Positions 8,290-16,170 are shown, counted from the stretch's first letter. The stretch: DNA of 33,669 nt from Gammaproteobacteria bacterium (GCA_003567475.1 PWZL01000059.1:1-33669); one strand, 5' to 3'. The notes: generated from the letters alone by a model not told the origin. Numbers and translations: made by a program.

Positions 8290-9912
8290 TCAGCGACAGT
8301 GCCAGCCGCCGCCGGACGCCAGCGTACACGAGTCCGGTGCACCCTCCTGGTCCCACAACTGCGTAACCCCCGTCAGCACCATGGCCTGGGCGAATGCAGG
8401 CTGCGCCCGCATGTCGGCGAGCTCCGGCCACCAGAGATGCCCAAGCCAACCCGCCGGACCGCGATCGGCAGCGGCAAGCACCGACTCGGCACTGCGCTCC
8501 GGAAGTTCCAGCAGCGCGTACTCCATCAGGTGCTCGGCTGTGCGCATGCGCGCGGCCTGCGGCAGGGCAGCGATCGCCGCCAGTGCCGCATCGCGCTGGC
8601 CTCGATCGACCACCCCTTCGGCCACGGTCCGCGCGGCCGCCGCGTCGCCATAGTAGGTTTCAAGCCACTGCGAGAAATGTTCCACGAAGGCGGCGTCATC
8701 GCCGGCCCGCCGGGCCAGCAGCGCCTCGAACAGCGGGACGCCGTGGCCGGTGATTTCCTCTGCGATGCTCGCGAAGTTGCGCATGCCTTCATTGTCACCA
8801 GCAATCCCGTGAGCCTGCGCCAGCAGGCGATAGGCCTGGGCATCCAGAGGATCCGCCACCGCGGCGAGGCGGGCCTGCAGGCGTGCGCGTATCGCGTAGC
8901 CGGCATAGAGTTGTAACTGGGCATGAATACGCGCACCGCCGGGACGGGCACTCGGTCCCTGGGCAAGGCGCTCCGCGTGCTGGACCGCGGCCTGCCATCG
9001 GCGGTGCTCGAAGGCATCGTTCATCAGCAGCGTGTGTCCTCGCCAGTCGTCCGGGTTGACGGTCACCAGACGCTCGCCGAGCAGACGAGTGTCCTGCAGA
9101 CGTTCCGCGTTGCGCCGGGCGAGTTCTTCAGCAGTGGCTGGGGGCTCACCCGGTCGCGCAACGCTCGCCGTCATCGACCTCAGCGCAAGCAGGGTGTAGA
9201 GCGCCGGGCTGTAGTCCGGGGCCTGCTCCACCACCTCCCTGATCAGCCCAAGCGCCTCGAGTTGCTGCGCGTTGCTCCCGCGCGCCAGCTGGGTTGCTCG
9301 AAGATACTTGCCGTACACCAGGGGCGCGATGGGGGTGACGTCAACCACGGCGGCAACCCCGGCACCGGCCAGCACGCGGTCGCTTACGCGTGCGACGACG
9401 TTACCCACCCGCTCGGACGTAGGCTCGTCTTCCAGCGACCAGACGCGTGCCGCGCCCCTGAGCTCACGCATCTGCATGCGCAGCTGGGGTGGGCCGTTGG
9501 GCTCACGCGTAAGTTCGCCATCCACCGCGAAGTCGACGCCCAGCAGGTGAGCGAGGTAGGCGCCGTCGAGGTTCGACTGCGCGGCGGCGCGGGTGGAGTT
9601 ACAGGAGACCAGTCGCAGCCGACGTGTCTCCACCAGCCGTTCGGTGATGGCATCGCACAGCATGTTTCCCAGCGAGACGAGTTCGGCATCGGCGTCATCG
9701 ACCGCCGGGGCGAACACCGCTACGCCAGGCAGTTCGTAGACTCTGGGGCGATCCAGCATGTCGTCCAGCGTTGCCGCCAGCGCCAGAGATCCGCCCGGCG
9801 CGTATGCCGTTTCGCCTGCCGGCCGGAGCAACATGCGTCCAGCCACCGCCAGTGCCAGGCCCAGCAGGATCACCAGCAGCACCACGACACGGCGATCGAG
9901 CAGCTTGGTCAT
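8290..9912 (-). CDS. Membrane-anchored repeat protein resembling the sensory half of CadC-like regulators
   Basis: I place the start at ATG 9910-9912, because GGAG lies 8 bases upstream; this gives 540 residues. A GTG three codons earlier is less likely. A single transmembrane segment (about residues 9-25, VVVLLVILLGLALAVAG) follows a short basic N-terminus, so the bulk is periplasmic. Residues about 55-130 resemble the domain that starts with a 'VAVFAP...LGNMLCDAITERLVETRRLRLVS' pattern. That domain follows the transmembrane helix in CadC/ToxR-type regulators and some adenylate cyclases. The remainder (about 190-520) is helical and TPR-like (YSPALYTLLALRS, DPLDAQAYRLLAQAHG). No winged-helix DNA-binding domain precedes the membrane helix, so it cannot be a regulator of the usual type. 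The end contains two Cys (DSC, HCR) that might pair. Function is unknown. Confidence 0.75.
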   Translation of the reverse strand: MTKLLDRRVVVLLVILLGLALAVAGRMLLRPAGETAYAPGGSLALAATLDDMLDRPRVYELPGVAVFAPAVDDADAELVSLGNMLCDAITERLVETRRLRLVSCNSTRAAAQSNLDGAYLAHLLGVDFAVDGELTREPNGPPQLRMQMRELRGAARVWSLEDEPTSERVGNVVARVSDRVLAGAGVAAVVDVTPIAPLVYGKYLRATQLARGSNAQQLEALGLIREVVEQAPDYSPALYTLLALRSMTASVARPGEPPATAEELARRNAERLQDTRLLGERLVTVNPDDWRGHTLLMNDAFEHRRWQAAVQHAERLAQGPSARPGGARIHAQLQLYAGYAIRARLQARLAAVADPLDAQAYRLLAQAHGIAGDNEGMRNFASIAEEITGHGVPLFEALLARRAGDDAAFVEHFSQWLETYYGDAAAARTVAEGVVDRGQRDAALAAIAALPQAARMRTAEHLMEYALLELPERSAESVLAAADRGPAGWLGHLWWPELADMRAQPAFAQAMVLTGVTQLWDQEGAPDSCTLASGGGWHCR

Positions 9913-9949
9913 CTGCAGCACTCCGGCAAGTTCACGGCAGCATACCGAG

Positions 9950-9980
9950 AAAACTCGGCGATGCCGAGCGTCCTGTCAAG
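9950..9980 (-). promoter_or_regulatory. Hairpin and TTGACA-like box upstream of the repeat-protein gene
   Basis: On the minus strand a perfect TTGACA (fwd 9974-9979) is followed by the inverted repeat CTCGGC-ATC-GCCGAG (9954-9968) and then TTTTCT. The gene start is about 40 bases further on. A -10 box at the right spacing from TTGACA is poor (GAGTTT). The hairpin followed by a T run looks like a short intrinsic terminator or attenuator between promoter and gene. This is read directly from the sequence; the regulatory role is an inference. Confidence 0.3.
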
Positions 9981-10397
9981 ACGGTGTCGCCACCGACTCG
10001 GGAGTCGATGCGTCGGAGCTGACCGCGGACTACGCGAAGGGTCTGTTGAGGTGTGTGGAGGAACCAGGTTGCGAGGTCGAGCAGGCCCGTAATCTGTCGC
10101 GCTGGCAGCCTCACATGACGCGCTGCGCACTCGTCAACTCCATCGTCACTCTCCCCGGAGCGAACGCCTCCCGTCTGCGCTGGATCAGTGCCATGGCACC
10201 ACAGGTTACTGTCGGGCGTCATGGGGTCGTCACACAGGGCCGTTAGGCTGCGGCAGGGCGTTGGGTGTCAGCGGCGAGATCCCCGCCAGTACGCGACCCC
10301 GGGGAAAGCCGCGAAACGCATGGGCTTTACCCTTCCGGGGTGCTCAAACCCTGAACAGCCGTTATTGTGTACGCGTTGCATGGATGGGATCGTCCAC
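9981..10397. other. Gene-poor stretch with no recognised feature
   Basis: About 420 bases lie between divergent genes. Short open frames exist on both strands, but none has a ribosome binding site, a recognised motif or a sensible hydrophobicity profile. A GTTAGGC/GTTGGGT pair near 10243-10268 (integron-core-like heptamers) was considered, but no complete attC structure is apparent. The 3' part presumably holds the promoter of the chalcone-isomerase-like gene. Otherwise I see nothing in it. Confidence 0.5.
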
Positions 10398-11012
10398 ATG
10401 GTCACGGTGAGAACCTTGTTTTCCCTTGCGGGGGTTTGGACGATACCCATGCTGCTGACGACCGCTTATGCCGACGTCACCAGTCCAGAGCGATCCGGGG
10501 AGAAGCAGTTCAGCGACCGCGTTCAGGTCGAGTATGCTGATCGAGAATGGACGCTGGTGCAGACCGGGCAGACCGTGCGAAGACAGTACTTCCTGCGGAT
10601 CTATGCCATGGCTCACTATCTTGAAGGCGATCTGCACGCCACGCCGGGCTCGACTTACCGCGCGATCATCGATGCTCCCGGAATCAAACAGATCACGATG
10701 CGTTTCCTGCGCAACCTGAGTGCCGACCAGATCCAGCAATCGTTGGCTTCCGGGCTCAGAGCAAGCGCCGGAGCTGAGCAGTACGCGCGTATCCTGCCGG
10801 ACGTGGAACGATTCATGCGGGCCATCAACGACGACGCTCGGCGGGACACTGAGTTTGTTCTGCGATGGTATCCGGACGGGACGCTGGAATCGTTCTACCG
10901 CGGAAGCCGCATCAGCTCGATCAGGAACGCCGAGTTTGCGTCAGTGATGTGGTCGATCTGGTTCGGTGAGAATTCCGTGGTCGATCGAGCGGCTCTGGTC
11001 GAGCGCCTGTAG
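10398..11012 (+). CDS. Exported chalcone-isomerase-like protein
   Basis: The protein is 204 residues from ATG 10398, which has a GATGGGAT-type weak Shine-Dalgarno and starts a good signal peptide (MVTVRTLFSLAGVW...AYA-DV). An ATG at 10380 would add six residues. The mature part has the layout of bacterial chalcone isomerase-like proteins: RRQYFLRIYAMAHYLEG (strand-helix), a central IIDAPGIKQITMRFLRNLSADQI, a helical stretch, and a C-terminal strand-turn with WYPDGTLESFYRG followed by FASVMWSIWFGENSVVDRAAL. Members of this fold can bind fatty acids, but bacterial members mostly have no known reaction. It is followed 71 bases later by an RhlA-like gene on the same strand, which makes a lipid-related role attractive, though unproven. 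Confidence 0.78.
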   Translation: MVTVRTLFSLAGVWTIPMLLTTAYADVTSPERSGEKQFSDRVQVEYADREWTLVQTGQTVRRQYFLRIYAMAHYLEGDLHATPGSTYRAIIDAPGIKQITMRFLRNLSADQIQQSLASGLRASAGAEQYARILPDVERFMRAINDDARRDTEFVLRWYPDGTLESFYRGSRISSIRNAEFASVMWSIWFGENSVVDRAALVERL

Positions 11013-11018
11013 CTGGCA

Positions 11019-11028
11019 TTGGCGCCAA
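11019..11028. promoter_or_regulatory. 10-bp palindrome between chalcone-isomerase-like and RhlA-like genes
   Basis: TTGGCGCCAA is a perfect palindrome 6 bases after the upstream stop and 55 bases before the RhlA-like ATG. It could be an operator for the downstream gene, or a chance palindrome in GC-rich DNA. No -35/-10 pair is clear beside it. Confidence 0.25.
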
Positions 11029-11083
11029 CCGCAGGCCGTGCGGGTCAATTCGTTGGTTCACTGTGGAGCTACGCGGCACACCT

Positions 11084-11893
11084 ATGAAAATCATCAAGGG
11101 CGAGCTGAATTTGGGGCGTTTTCTGGTGCCCTACCGCGTGTACGGAGACGCTCGACGAACGATTGTCTGTATCAGTGGCGCCAAACAGACCATGGCGGCA
11201 TGGCGGTCGTTCATCAGCCATTTTGTTTCGGACTATTCGGTCGTGGTTTTTGATCTTCCGGGACAGGGCCGCTCCAAGATTCTGTCCGGCTCGCCTGGCG
11301 TGAGTTTTGAGGAACAGGTCGATGTCCTGCACAAGGTGATCACCGAAACCAACCGGAACGGGCCTGTGTGTCTGGCCGCGGCGTCTTGGGGGACGATCAT
11401 CTCGGCTGCATTGGCGGCTCGGCACCCGGAGTTGGTTGAGAAGATGATTCTTGGCAGTTTCGGTTCCAAACCAAGCAAGGCTGTGATCGAGGTCATCAAG
11501 GCCGGGCAGAGGCTTTTCGACGTGGGAGAAGTGACCGGCATAGCACCGTTGATGATCGAACACTTCGGCCAGTACATTCCGGAATCGCACAAACGGCAGA
11601 TGATCGAGCAGTTTCGCCACATGAGCCACGAGCAATTCGTGAGCTTTTACGAGCACTGCGCGTTCATCGAACGGTCGTCTGACATCTCGGAGTTCGTCGA
11701 TCTCGCAAACATAAAAGCCGCCACGCTCATCATTACCGGCGAGTATGACTCGATCCTGGACGTGACTGATGTCGAACAGGCCTCGCAGCGTATCCCGGAT
11801 TGTGAGTTTCAGAGGGTCCCGGGAGCCGGCCACTTCCTGCACTGGGAGAAAGCCGATATTCTCAATACGTACAGTGATTTCCTGGCGCGATAG
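11084..11893 (+). CDS. RhlA-like alpha/beta hydrolase (HAA synthase-type acyltransferase candidate)
   Basis: This 269-residue cytosolic protein has no signal peptide. The start is ATG 11084, because the sequence then aligns with RhlA N-termini; a GTG at 11063 adds seven residues. It shows RhlA-type features: VVVFDLPGQGRS (about 53-64), nucleophile elbow AASWGT with Ser101, LIITGEYDSI with Asp222 and RVPGAGHFLHWE with His250. The P. aeruginosa RhlA triad is, from memory, Ser102-Asp223-His251, a constant one-residue offset over the whole length. RhlA joins two 3-hydroxyacyl groups to make 3-(3-hydroxyalkanoyloxy)alkanoate, the lipid half of rhamnolipids. Whether this protein does the same is inference, since simple hydrolases share the fold. 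No rhamnosyltransferase (rhlB) is nearby. Hand-counted GC at 11101-11220 is 70/120, below the flanks, hinting at transfer. It is followed 12 bases later by a broken cupin gene. Confidence 0.75.
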   Translation: MKIIKGELNLGRFLVPYRVYGDARRTIVCISGAKQTMAAWRSFISHFVSDYSVVVFDLPGQGRSKILSGSPGVSFEEQVDVLHKVITETNRNGPVCLAAASWGTIISAALAARHPELVEKMILGSFGSKPSKAVIEVIKAGQRLFDVGEVTGIAPLMIEHFGQYIPESHKRQMIEQFRHMSHEQFVSFYEHCAFIERSSDISEFVDLANIKAATLIITGEYDSILDVTDVEQASQRIPDCEFQRVPGAGHFLHWEKADILNTYSDFLAR

Positions 11894-11905
11894 CAGGATT
11901 GGAAT

Positions 11906-12392
11906 ATGGCGAGGTTGAAGCTTGCGCCTGTTGACGCGCGGCCGGCTATCGATCAGACGACCTTTCACGCGGATTACTTTGCGCCGCTGAAACCGCTGGT
12001 CTTGGAGGAGGTCGCCAGTCACTGGACAGCCTTTTCCAAGTGGACACCGGAGTTCTTCAGGGACGTCCATGGCGACAAGCCGGTCAAGGTGTATGACGAG
12101 AGTTTCGTGGCAGCAGGGCTGCCATCACATGTCAGGCGTTCGAACCGTGCCGCTACGGGAGTATGCCGAACTGGTCTTGACGACCGAGCAGGATCTTCGG
12201 ATGTTTCTGTACAACATTCGCTTCGAGATTCACGAGTTGCTCGAAGATAACGTTCGCCTGTCGAGCCAACGCGACGCTTTGCTCGATCACGCCTCGATAA
12301 TCGCTGAAGCCGGCCGCCGCGGGGCGTCGGAAGCCTCGGACATCGCCGACATTGACTTGAGCTTTGAAGCAGTCAAGATTGCGTTAAAGTAA
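11906..12392 (+). pseudogene. Broken JmjC/cupin-like (Cupin_8) gene
   Basis: A frame from ATG 11906, 12 bases after the RhlA-like stop and preceded by AGGATT, encodes a typical cupin-like N-terminus: FHADYFAPLKPLVLEEVASHW, then WTPEFFRDVHG and VKVYDESFVAAG. The family's next block, HMSGVRTVPLREYAELV...DLRMFLYNI, continues only in the +1 frame from about 12123, so a single-base indel lies at about 12117-12130. After LYNI the sequence no longer matches the family. The metal-binding HxD and the distal His expected about 60-140 residues later are absent; a charged helical tail ends at 12392. The gene is both frameshifted and truncated, or fused to unrelated sequence. Intact relatives are Fe(II)/2-oxoglutarate-dependent oxygenase-like. 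A sequencing error could explain the frameshift but not the missing second half. Confidence 0.7.
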
Positions 12393-12462
12393 ATGGTCAC
12401 GCTCCATCGAAGACCACCCACCAACAGCGGGTAATCCCTGCCTGAGCTGCAGACACCTGATT

Positions 12463-13020
12463 CTAACGGACGAGGTCTGCTGTGCGCCGTGTGGTCGAGC
12501 CGAACCACAGTGGTTTGTCGACGACGAACTTCATCGAACGTTTCACCAGACCTTTGCCTGGGAAGAAACCGAGGTCGAGCCATAACCGGATCACCGCCAT
12601 AGCCTCGAGGTCAATGGTCTGCTCGATGGGCAACAGAAAACCTTCGTAATCACCCGCGGGTGTTACGAACCGCTCTTTGGTGATAGGCACAATTCGGTGC
12701 TGATACTCGCCCGTGTGCACAAGCTCCTGCGTTTCTCTATTGATCACCGTAGCTCTACCGGACGCGCTCCATGTACGATCGGGCACGATTCTGTTCGGCA
12801 GCACCACCACCGGGGGATCGTATAGCACCGTCTGACCTTCCGTCAGCACGTCCAGAGCGGTAAGCAGCACGCTGCCATCCGGGAGCTCGCGAAGATGGAG
12901 GATATTGTAATCGCCAAATCGCAGTATCCAGCCGCCTTCGCCCTCACCGGAACTCAGCGCCAGTACGACCTGCCGTCCTTCTCCGTCTCCGTCCACGATC
13001 TCGAACGTGCCATAGCGCAT
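12463..13020 (-). CDS. Hypothetical protein, possibly N-terminally truncated
   Basis: The frame encodes 185 residues rich in beta strands (RYGTFEIVDGDGEGRQVVL, GSVLLTALDVL, YQHRIVPITKERFVTPAGDYEG) ending in KPLWFGSTTRRTADLVR. It has no signal peptide, and an in-frame TAG lies 30 bases before the ATG with no clear Shine-Dalgarno. The start RYGTFEI is reminiscent of the middle of secreted lipoproteins that begin 'YYPLxxGNRWxY', so the signal peptide may have been lost. The region PAGDYEGFLLP followed by GLGxx...VKRS-like text fits such lipoproteins, but I cannot name a family. It lies 77 bases downstream of the cysteine-peptidase gene on the same strand and could be its operon partner. Confidence 0.5.
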   Translation of the reverse strand: MRYGTFEIVDGDGEGRQVVLALSSGEGEGGWILRFGDYNILHLRELPDGSVLLTALDVLTEGQTVLYDPPVVVLPNRIVPDRTWSASGRATVINRETQELVHTGEYQHRIVPITKERFVTPAGDYEGFLLPIEQTIDLEAMAVIRLWLDLGFFPGKGLVKRSMKFVVDKPLWFGSTTRRTADLVR

Positions 13021-13097
13021 CGCTGCACCGTTCGTCTGCCAGTTCGCTCGCTAGTGTCTGGCCACCGGCCAACCCTGACCAATCGCCCGGGCTGCAT

Positions 13098-15272
13098 TCA
13101 GCGCCGATAGATGATCGATCCCTTCTCGACATTGGCGATGCCGAGACCGATTTCGAAATGGCCGTCGATACCGTAATCCATCATGCTTTCGAGATAAAGC
13201 GCCGACCATTCCTCCGGAAAGCCGTTATCGATTACGTAGAAGCTGCGATTGCGACTGTTGTAGCCGCGAACCACGACCCAGTGCAGCGCGTTGATCGAGT
13301 CGTGCGGCGACCAGATGTCGGCGGCCAGCTGACTGCCCCACCCGACCAGGACGATCACAGGCTTGCCCTGATCAAGCAGGGTGCGCAGCCGCTCCAGGGC
13401 ATCGCGGTTTTTCCTGGCGTCACCCAGCGGCAGTGCCTGATGTACGAAGCCTGAGGCCATCTCGTTCATGCGATCGCGCAGGGTACCGGGCGGGGTGCCC
13501 CACCAGTTCTCCGTAAACAGGTTTCCGGAGCCGTGCACGCGTCGCTTGAACTGCTCGTAGGTGGTGTTGACGCCATAGAATCGCAGCACGCGGGAACCCG
13601 ACGAGGGTCCGCAGGAATTATCGCCACTGAGGCGGTTGGTGTAGTCACCCGTGGGCACGTCGATCAGCACATTCGGCTGAAATACCGAGAGGTCCGCGCG
13701 TGCCGGATCGATGGGCGCCAGCCGCACGTGCAGCGGCTCGTAGAACACGCGCACGCCGGTCCGAGAGCCGGCCTCCGGACCATCGGTGTCACCCACGGTA
13801 TGAAACACCCGGACGTGACTGCGTGCATTGCGCCGGGCAACATGAACCGGGTCGGCGAAGCGCACGGAGACCTTCTCTTGGCGCGGCGCCTCGCCGACCC
13901 CTTCGACAAGAAAATCATGCTCATGGTCGCGGTCGGTGTAGGTGGCCGTCGCCGTCCGGTCGAGCGCGGATTCGCGTACACGCTGATGTTGGTCGTTTTC
14001 CCACCAGCCATACTCGACATCGACCGAATCGATGCGCCAGCCCTCCGGCGCGGTCCAAAGTGTTTCGCCACTGCGGGTGCCCTCCGCACGGGTGTCACCA
14101 CCGCGGGTTTCCACCGCCGTTCCGCCGAATGTGGCGAGCAACCGGCGCCTGTCCGGCGACAGTGAGAGCATCGAGTGGACCGTCATGCGCGGGCCGTTGC
14201 CGCCGAATTCACGGTCGCCGGCGGTGTGCGGCAGGACGAAGAAGTTTGAATGCAGCGCGCTGAGCACAATGGAATGACTGCCCGGTGGCCCGCTGTGCGC
14301 CGGCGATTCGACGATCGGCACAACCACCCGGATGGGGTTGTACTGTATCTGCACACTGGTGCCACGCACCGTCTTGCGACCGCTGCGCACGGGCCCAACA
14401 TCGGGTCCGTTGGTATCACCCATCACCATGAAGGCCCTGACCGGCCCGCTCACCTCTGGAATCCGCCGGGGATCGACCTTGCCGTGACCCGGCACGATCA
14501 CGTCGATTTCCCAGTCATTGTCGACATAGTTGCCGGTAGCCGAAACGGGCGTGACAATGCGTTCGATGGGCGCACCATCGGGTTCGCACCACACTCTCAA
14601 CCGCCGATCGAGCCGACCGCTTGTCCAGTCCGGGCGGGTTTCACGGGCATGCATTTTTACATCGGCGTACAGACAGGCGCCGTCAATGGTCAGATCCAGC
14701 CGCAGCTCGACCTCGGGGCCATTGCCAGCAAAATCCCCATCACCGCGTCCGGTCTGCACCGCATAAAGCCTGTCGGACGGCGGGGGCTGAATCTCCACCG
14801 TTCTGGAAGTGATCCGGGGCAATGTCACAGCCGCCTCACGAACCACGGCACTCCGCGGCTGGGGCTCGACGCGAGTCTGACTTGCAGCGGGCGGTATAGT
14901 GACCGGCGGCTGCCGGGTCAGTGCTTCACGGGATACGGCGATCGTCGCCTGACGCGCAGGTTGCGAGGCGGCATTGGCATTGCACTGCCGCAACTGCTCG
15001 GCATTCAACGTGCGGCCGGGATACCCGTAGCTGACGATCCGACCGACCTTTGCTGCCAGTTGGGCGCAGGCAGCGACACCGGGCTGTGCCCAGGGGCCGG
15101 AAATTCGGCACTCCCGGTCGGCACATTGCCAGGTCAGGCTGCCGGCCGGCACCGCACCGGTTTCCAGTGCCGGGGCTGCAGTCCTCGCCGTGTAATTGTA
15201 GGTCTGGGCCGTGACCGACCCAGGCGCCAGGATCAGAACGATCCCGACCAGAACGATTCGATGCGGTTTCAT
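13098..15272 (-). CDS. Secreted papain-like (C39-like) cysteine protein with duplicated beta modules
   Basis: The protein is 724 residues with a clean signal peptide (MKPHRIVLVGIVLILAPGSVTA-QT). Domains in order: a four-cysteine N-terminal segment (about residues 43-100: WQCADREC, AACAQLA, LRQCNA); a proline-rich linker (about 100-165); and two copies of a beta-rich module (about 168-325 and 345-530). Each copy opens with GDxxFxGNGP and closes with a (M/V)GDTxGP motif. A C-terminal papain-fold domain follows (about 540-720): nucleophile in GDNSCGPSSG (Cys554), ALHWVVVRGY (His664) and FYVIDNGF (Asp682). The fold resembles C39-like peptidases or bacterial transglutaminase-type hydrolases. Because it is exported and carries binding-type modules, it may act on extracellular peptides or the cell wall, but the substrate is unknown. 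The three predicted catalytic residues are present, so it may be active. Confidence 0.78.
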   Translation of the reverse strand: MKPHRIVLVGIVLILAPGSVTAQTYNYTARTAAPALETGAVPAGSLTWQCADRECRISGPWAQPGVAACAQLAAKVGRIVSYGYPGRTLNAEQLRQCNANAASQPARQATIAVSREALTRQPPVTIPPAASQTRVEPQPRSAVVREAAVTLPRITSRTVEIQPPPSDRLYAVQTGRGDGDFAGNGPEVELRLDLTIDGACLYADVKMHARETRPDWTSGRLDRRLRVWCEPDGAPIERIVTPVSATGNYVDNDWEIDVIVPGHGKVDPRRIPEVSGPVRAFMVMGDTNGPDVGPVRSGRKTVRGTSVQIQYNPIRVVVPIVESPAHSGPPGSHSIVLSALHSNFFVLPHTAGDREFGGNGPRMTVHSMLSLSPDRRRLLATFGGTAVETRGGDTRAEGTRSGETLWTAPEGWRIDSVDVEYGWWENDQHQRVRESALDRTATATYTDRDHEHDFLVEGVGEAPRQEKVSVRFADPVHVARRNARSHVRVFHTVGDTDGPEAGSRTGVRVFYEPLHVRLAPIDPARADLSVFQPNVLIDVPTGDYTNRLSGDNSCGPSSGSRVLRFYGVNTTYEQFKRRVHGSGNLFTENWWGTPPGTLRDRMNEMASGFVHQALPLGDARKNRDALERLRTLLDQGKPVIVLVGWGSQLAADIWSPHDSINALHWVVVRGYNSRNRSFYVIDNGFPEEWSALYLESMMDYGIDGHFEIGLGIANVEKGSIIYRR

Positions 15273-15510
15273 GAGGGCTCTCTACAGGGAGTGCGAATCA
15301 AGACTCCAGCCTTTCTCGCGCTCAACTCTGCTGGGGCGATCTTCCGGGTGATCGCCGCATTTTTCTTCTCTTCAGATCATCATCTCGTCGTGTTCGCGGT
15401 TCAGTCCGTCTTAAATACCCTACCGCTTTGGCGATCTCAAGCCGCTGGGGCAGCCTGGGACACGGCGCCGTAGAACGTTCAGGACGTGCAGCACACCCCC
15501 AGCGAATCGG
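15273..15510. other. Intergenic region upstream of the cysteine-protein gene
   Basis: About 240 bases separate two minus-strand genes. It should hold the terminator of the 15511-16170 gene and the promoter of the cysteine-protein gene. The stretch around 15359-15385 is T/C-rich on the plus strand (A/G-rich on the minus). I cannot point to convincing -35/-10 boxes or a hairpin. Confidence 0.35.
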
Positions 15511-16170
15511 TCAGCGGCGGCGCTGGTCCTCGAATTGGTCACTACCGGTGCGTTGTATCGGGCATTGGTGCACGTTTGCCTGCCGGAATTGCGACAGTGA
15601 CACTTTGCCACTGCCACCACCACAACGCTCTGCCATCGTCCGGGCCAAGGCTGGAGACGCTTTGTCTATCGTGCGGCCTTCGGATCCCGCTGGGCAACCT
15701 CGACCCCAGCAGACCACGACAGAATCATGCTCGCGGGACGAAACATCACGCGCTCGACTGCCAGTTGCGGAAGCTGCGTCGGCATCTGAAGGATGTTTTG
15801 AAATGCCCTGATAATAGGCTTCAATCGAGGATTCTGGCCCATCGGCTGATGAGGATGCTCCAGGCCGGGCGCCTGGAGTCGACCTGACACCCTGTGCAGG
15901 GCGCCGTGCAGCTTCCAGCGCAACCGCTCCGCCGCCACCATCGGGTCCGGCAACACCGCCGTGCTCTTCGCAAAGTGCTGGCACCACGACGGCCAAGCCT
16001 TCTTCGCTGCCCTGGTAGGAGAAAATGCGCCCATCTTCGCAGATGATGGCGTGAAGGCTATCTTGCAGATGGTACACGTCCGCCGCTTGCGAGAAACCGC
16101 CGGTAACCAGTAGCAGCAGGACACTCCCGGCGACTGTTGTTGGATGAAGCGCATTCTTGACAGTTTTCAT
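15511..16170 (-). CDS. Secreted cysteine-containing protein of unknown function
   Basis: The frame stays open further upstream, but I choose the ATG at 16168-16170. It follows an AAGGGG ribosome site at a good distance and starts a signal peptide (MKTVKNALHP...LLLLVTGGFSQA-AD). This gives 219 residues. The mature protein opens with DSLHAIICEDGRIFSYQ and has a low-complexity Gly/Ala/Arg middle. A more conserved-looking C-terminal part has CWGRGCPAG, ARTMAERCGGG and HQC; these cysteines could form disulfides in the periplasm. No family is recognised. It is transcribed toward the papain-like protein gene and divergently from the TIG protein gene, forming a cluster of three secreted proteins. Confidence 0.55.
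   Translation of the reverse strand: MKTVKNALHPTTVAGSVLLLLVTGGFSQAADVYHLQDSLHAIICEDGRIFSYQGSEEGLAVVVPALCEEHGGVAGPDGGGGAVALEAARRPAQGVRSTPGARPGASSSADGPESSIEAYYQGISKHPSDADAASATGSRARDVSSREHDSVVVCWGRGCPAGSEGRTIDKASPALARTMAERCGGGSGKVSLSQFRQANVHQCPIQRTGSDQFEDQRRR

Noticed and set aside
10240-10270. GTTAGGC/GTTGGGT pair resembling an integron attC core
   Set aside because: No complementary RYYYAAC partner at the right distance, no cassette-like repetition and no integrase were seen.
15420-15480. GCPSGLR-type translation suggesting a tRNA gene on the minus strand
   Set aside because: Bases do not fold into an acceptor, D and T arm arrangement, and no T-loop GTTCRANNC sequence is at the right place.
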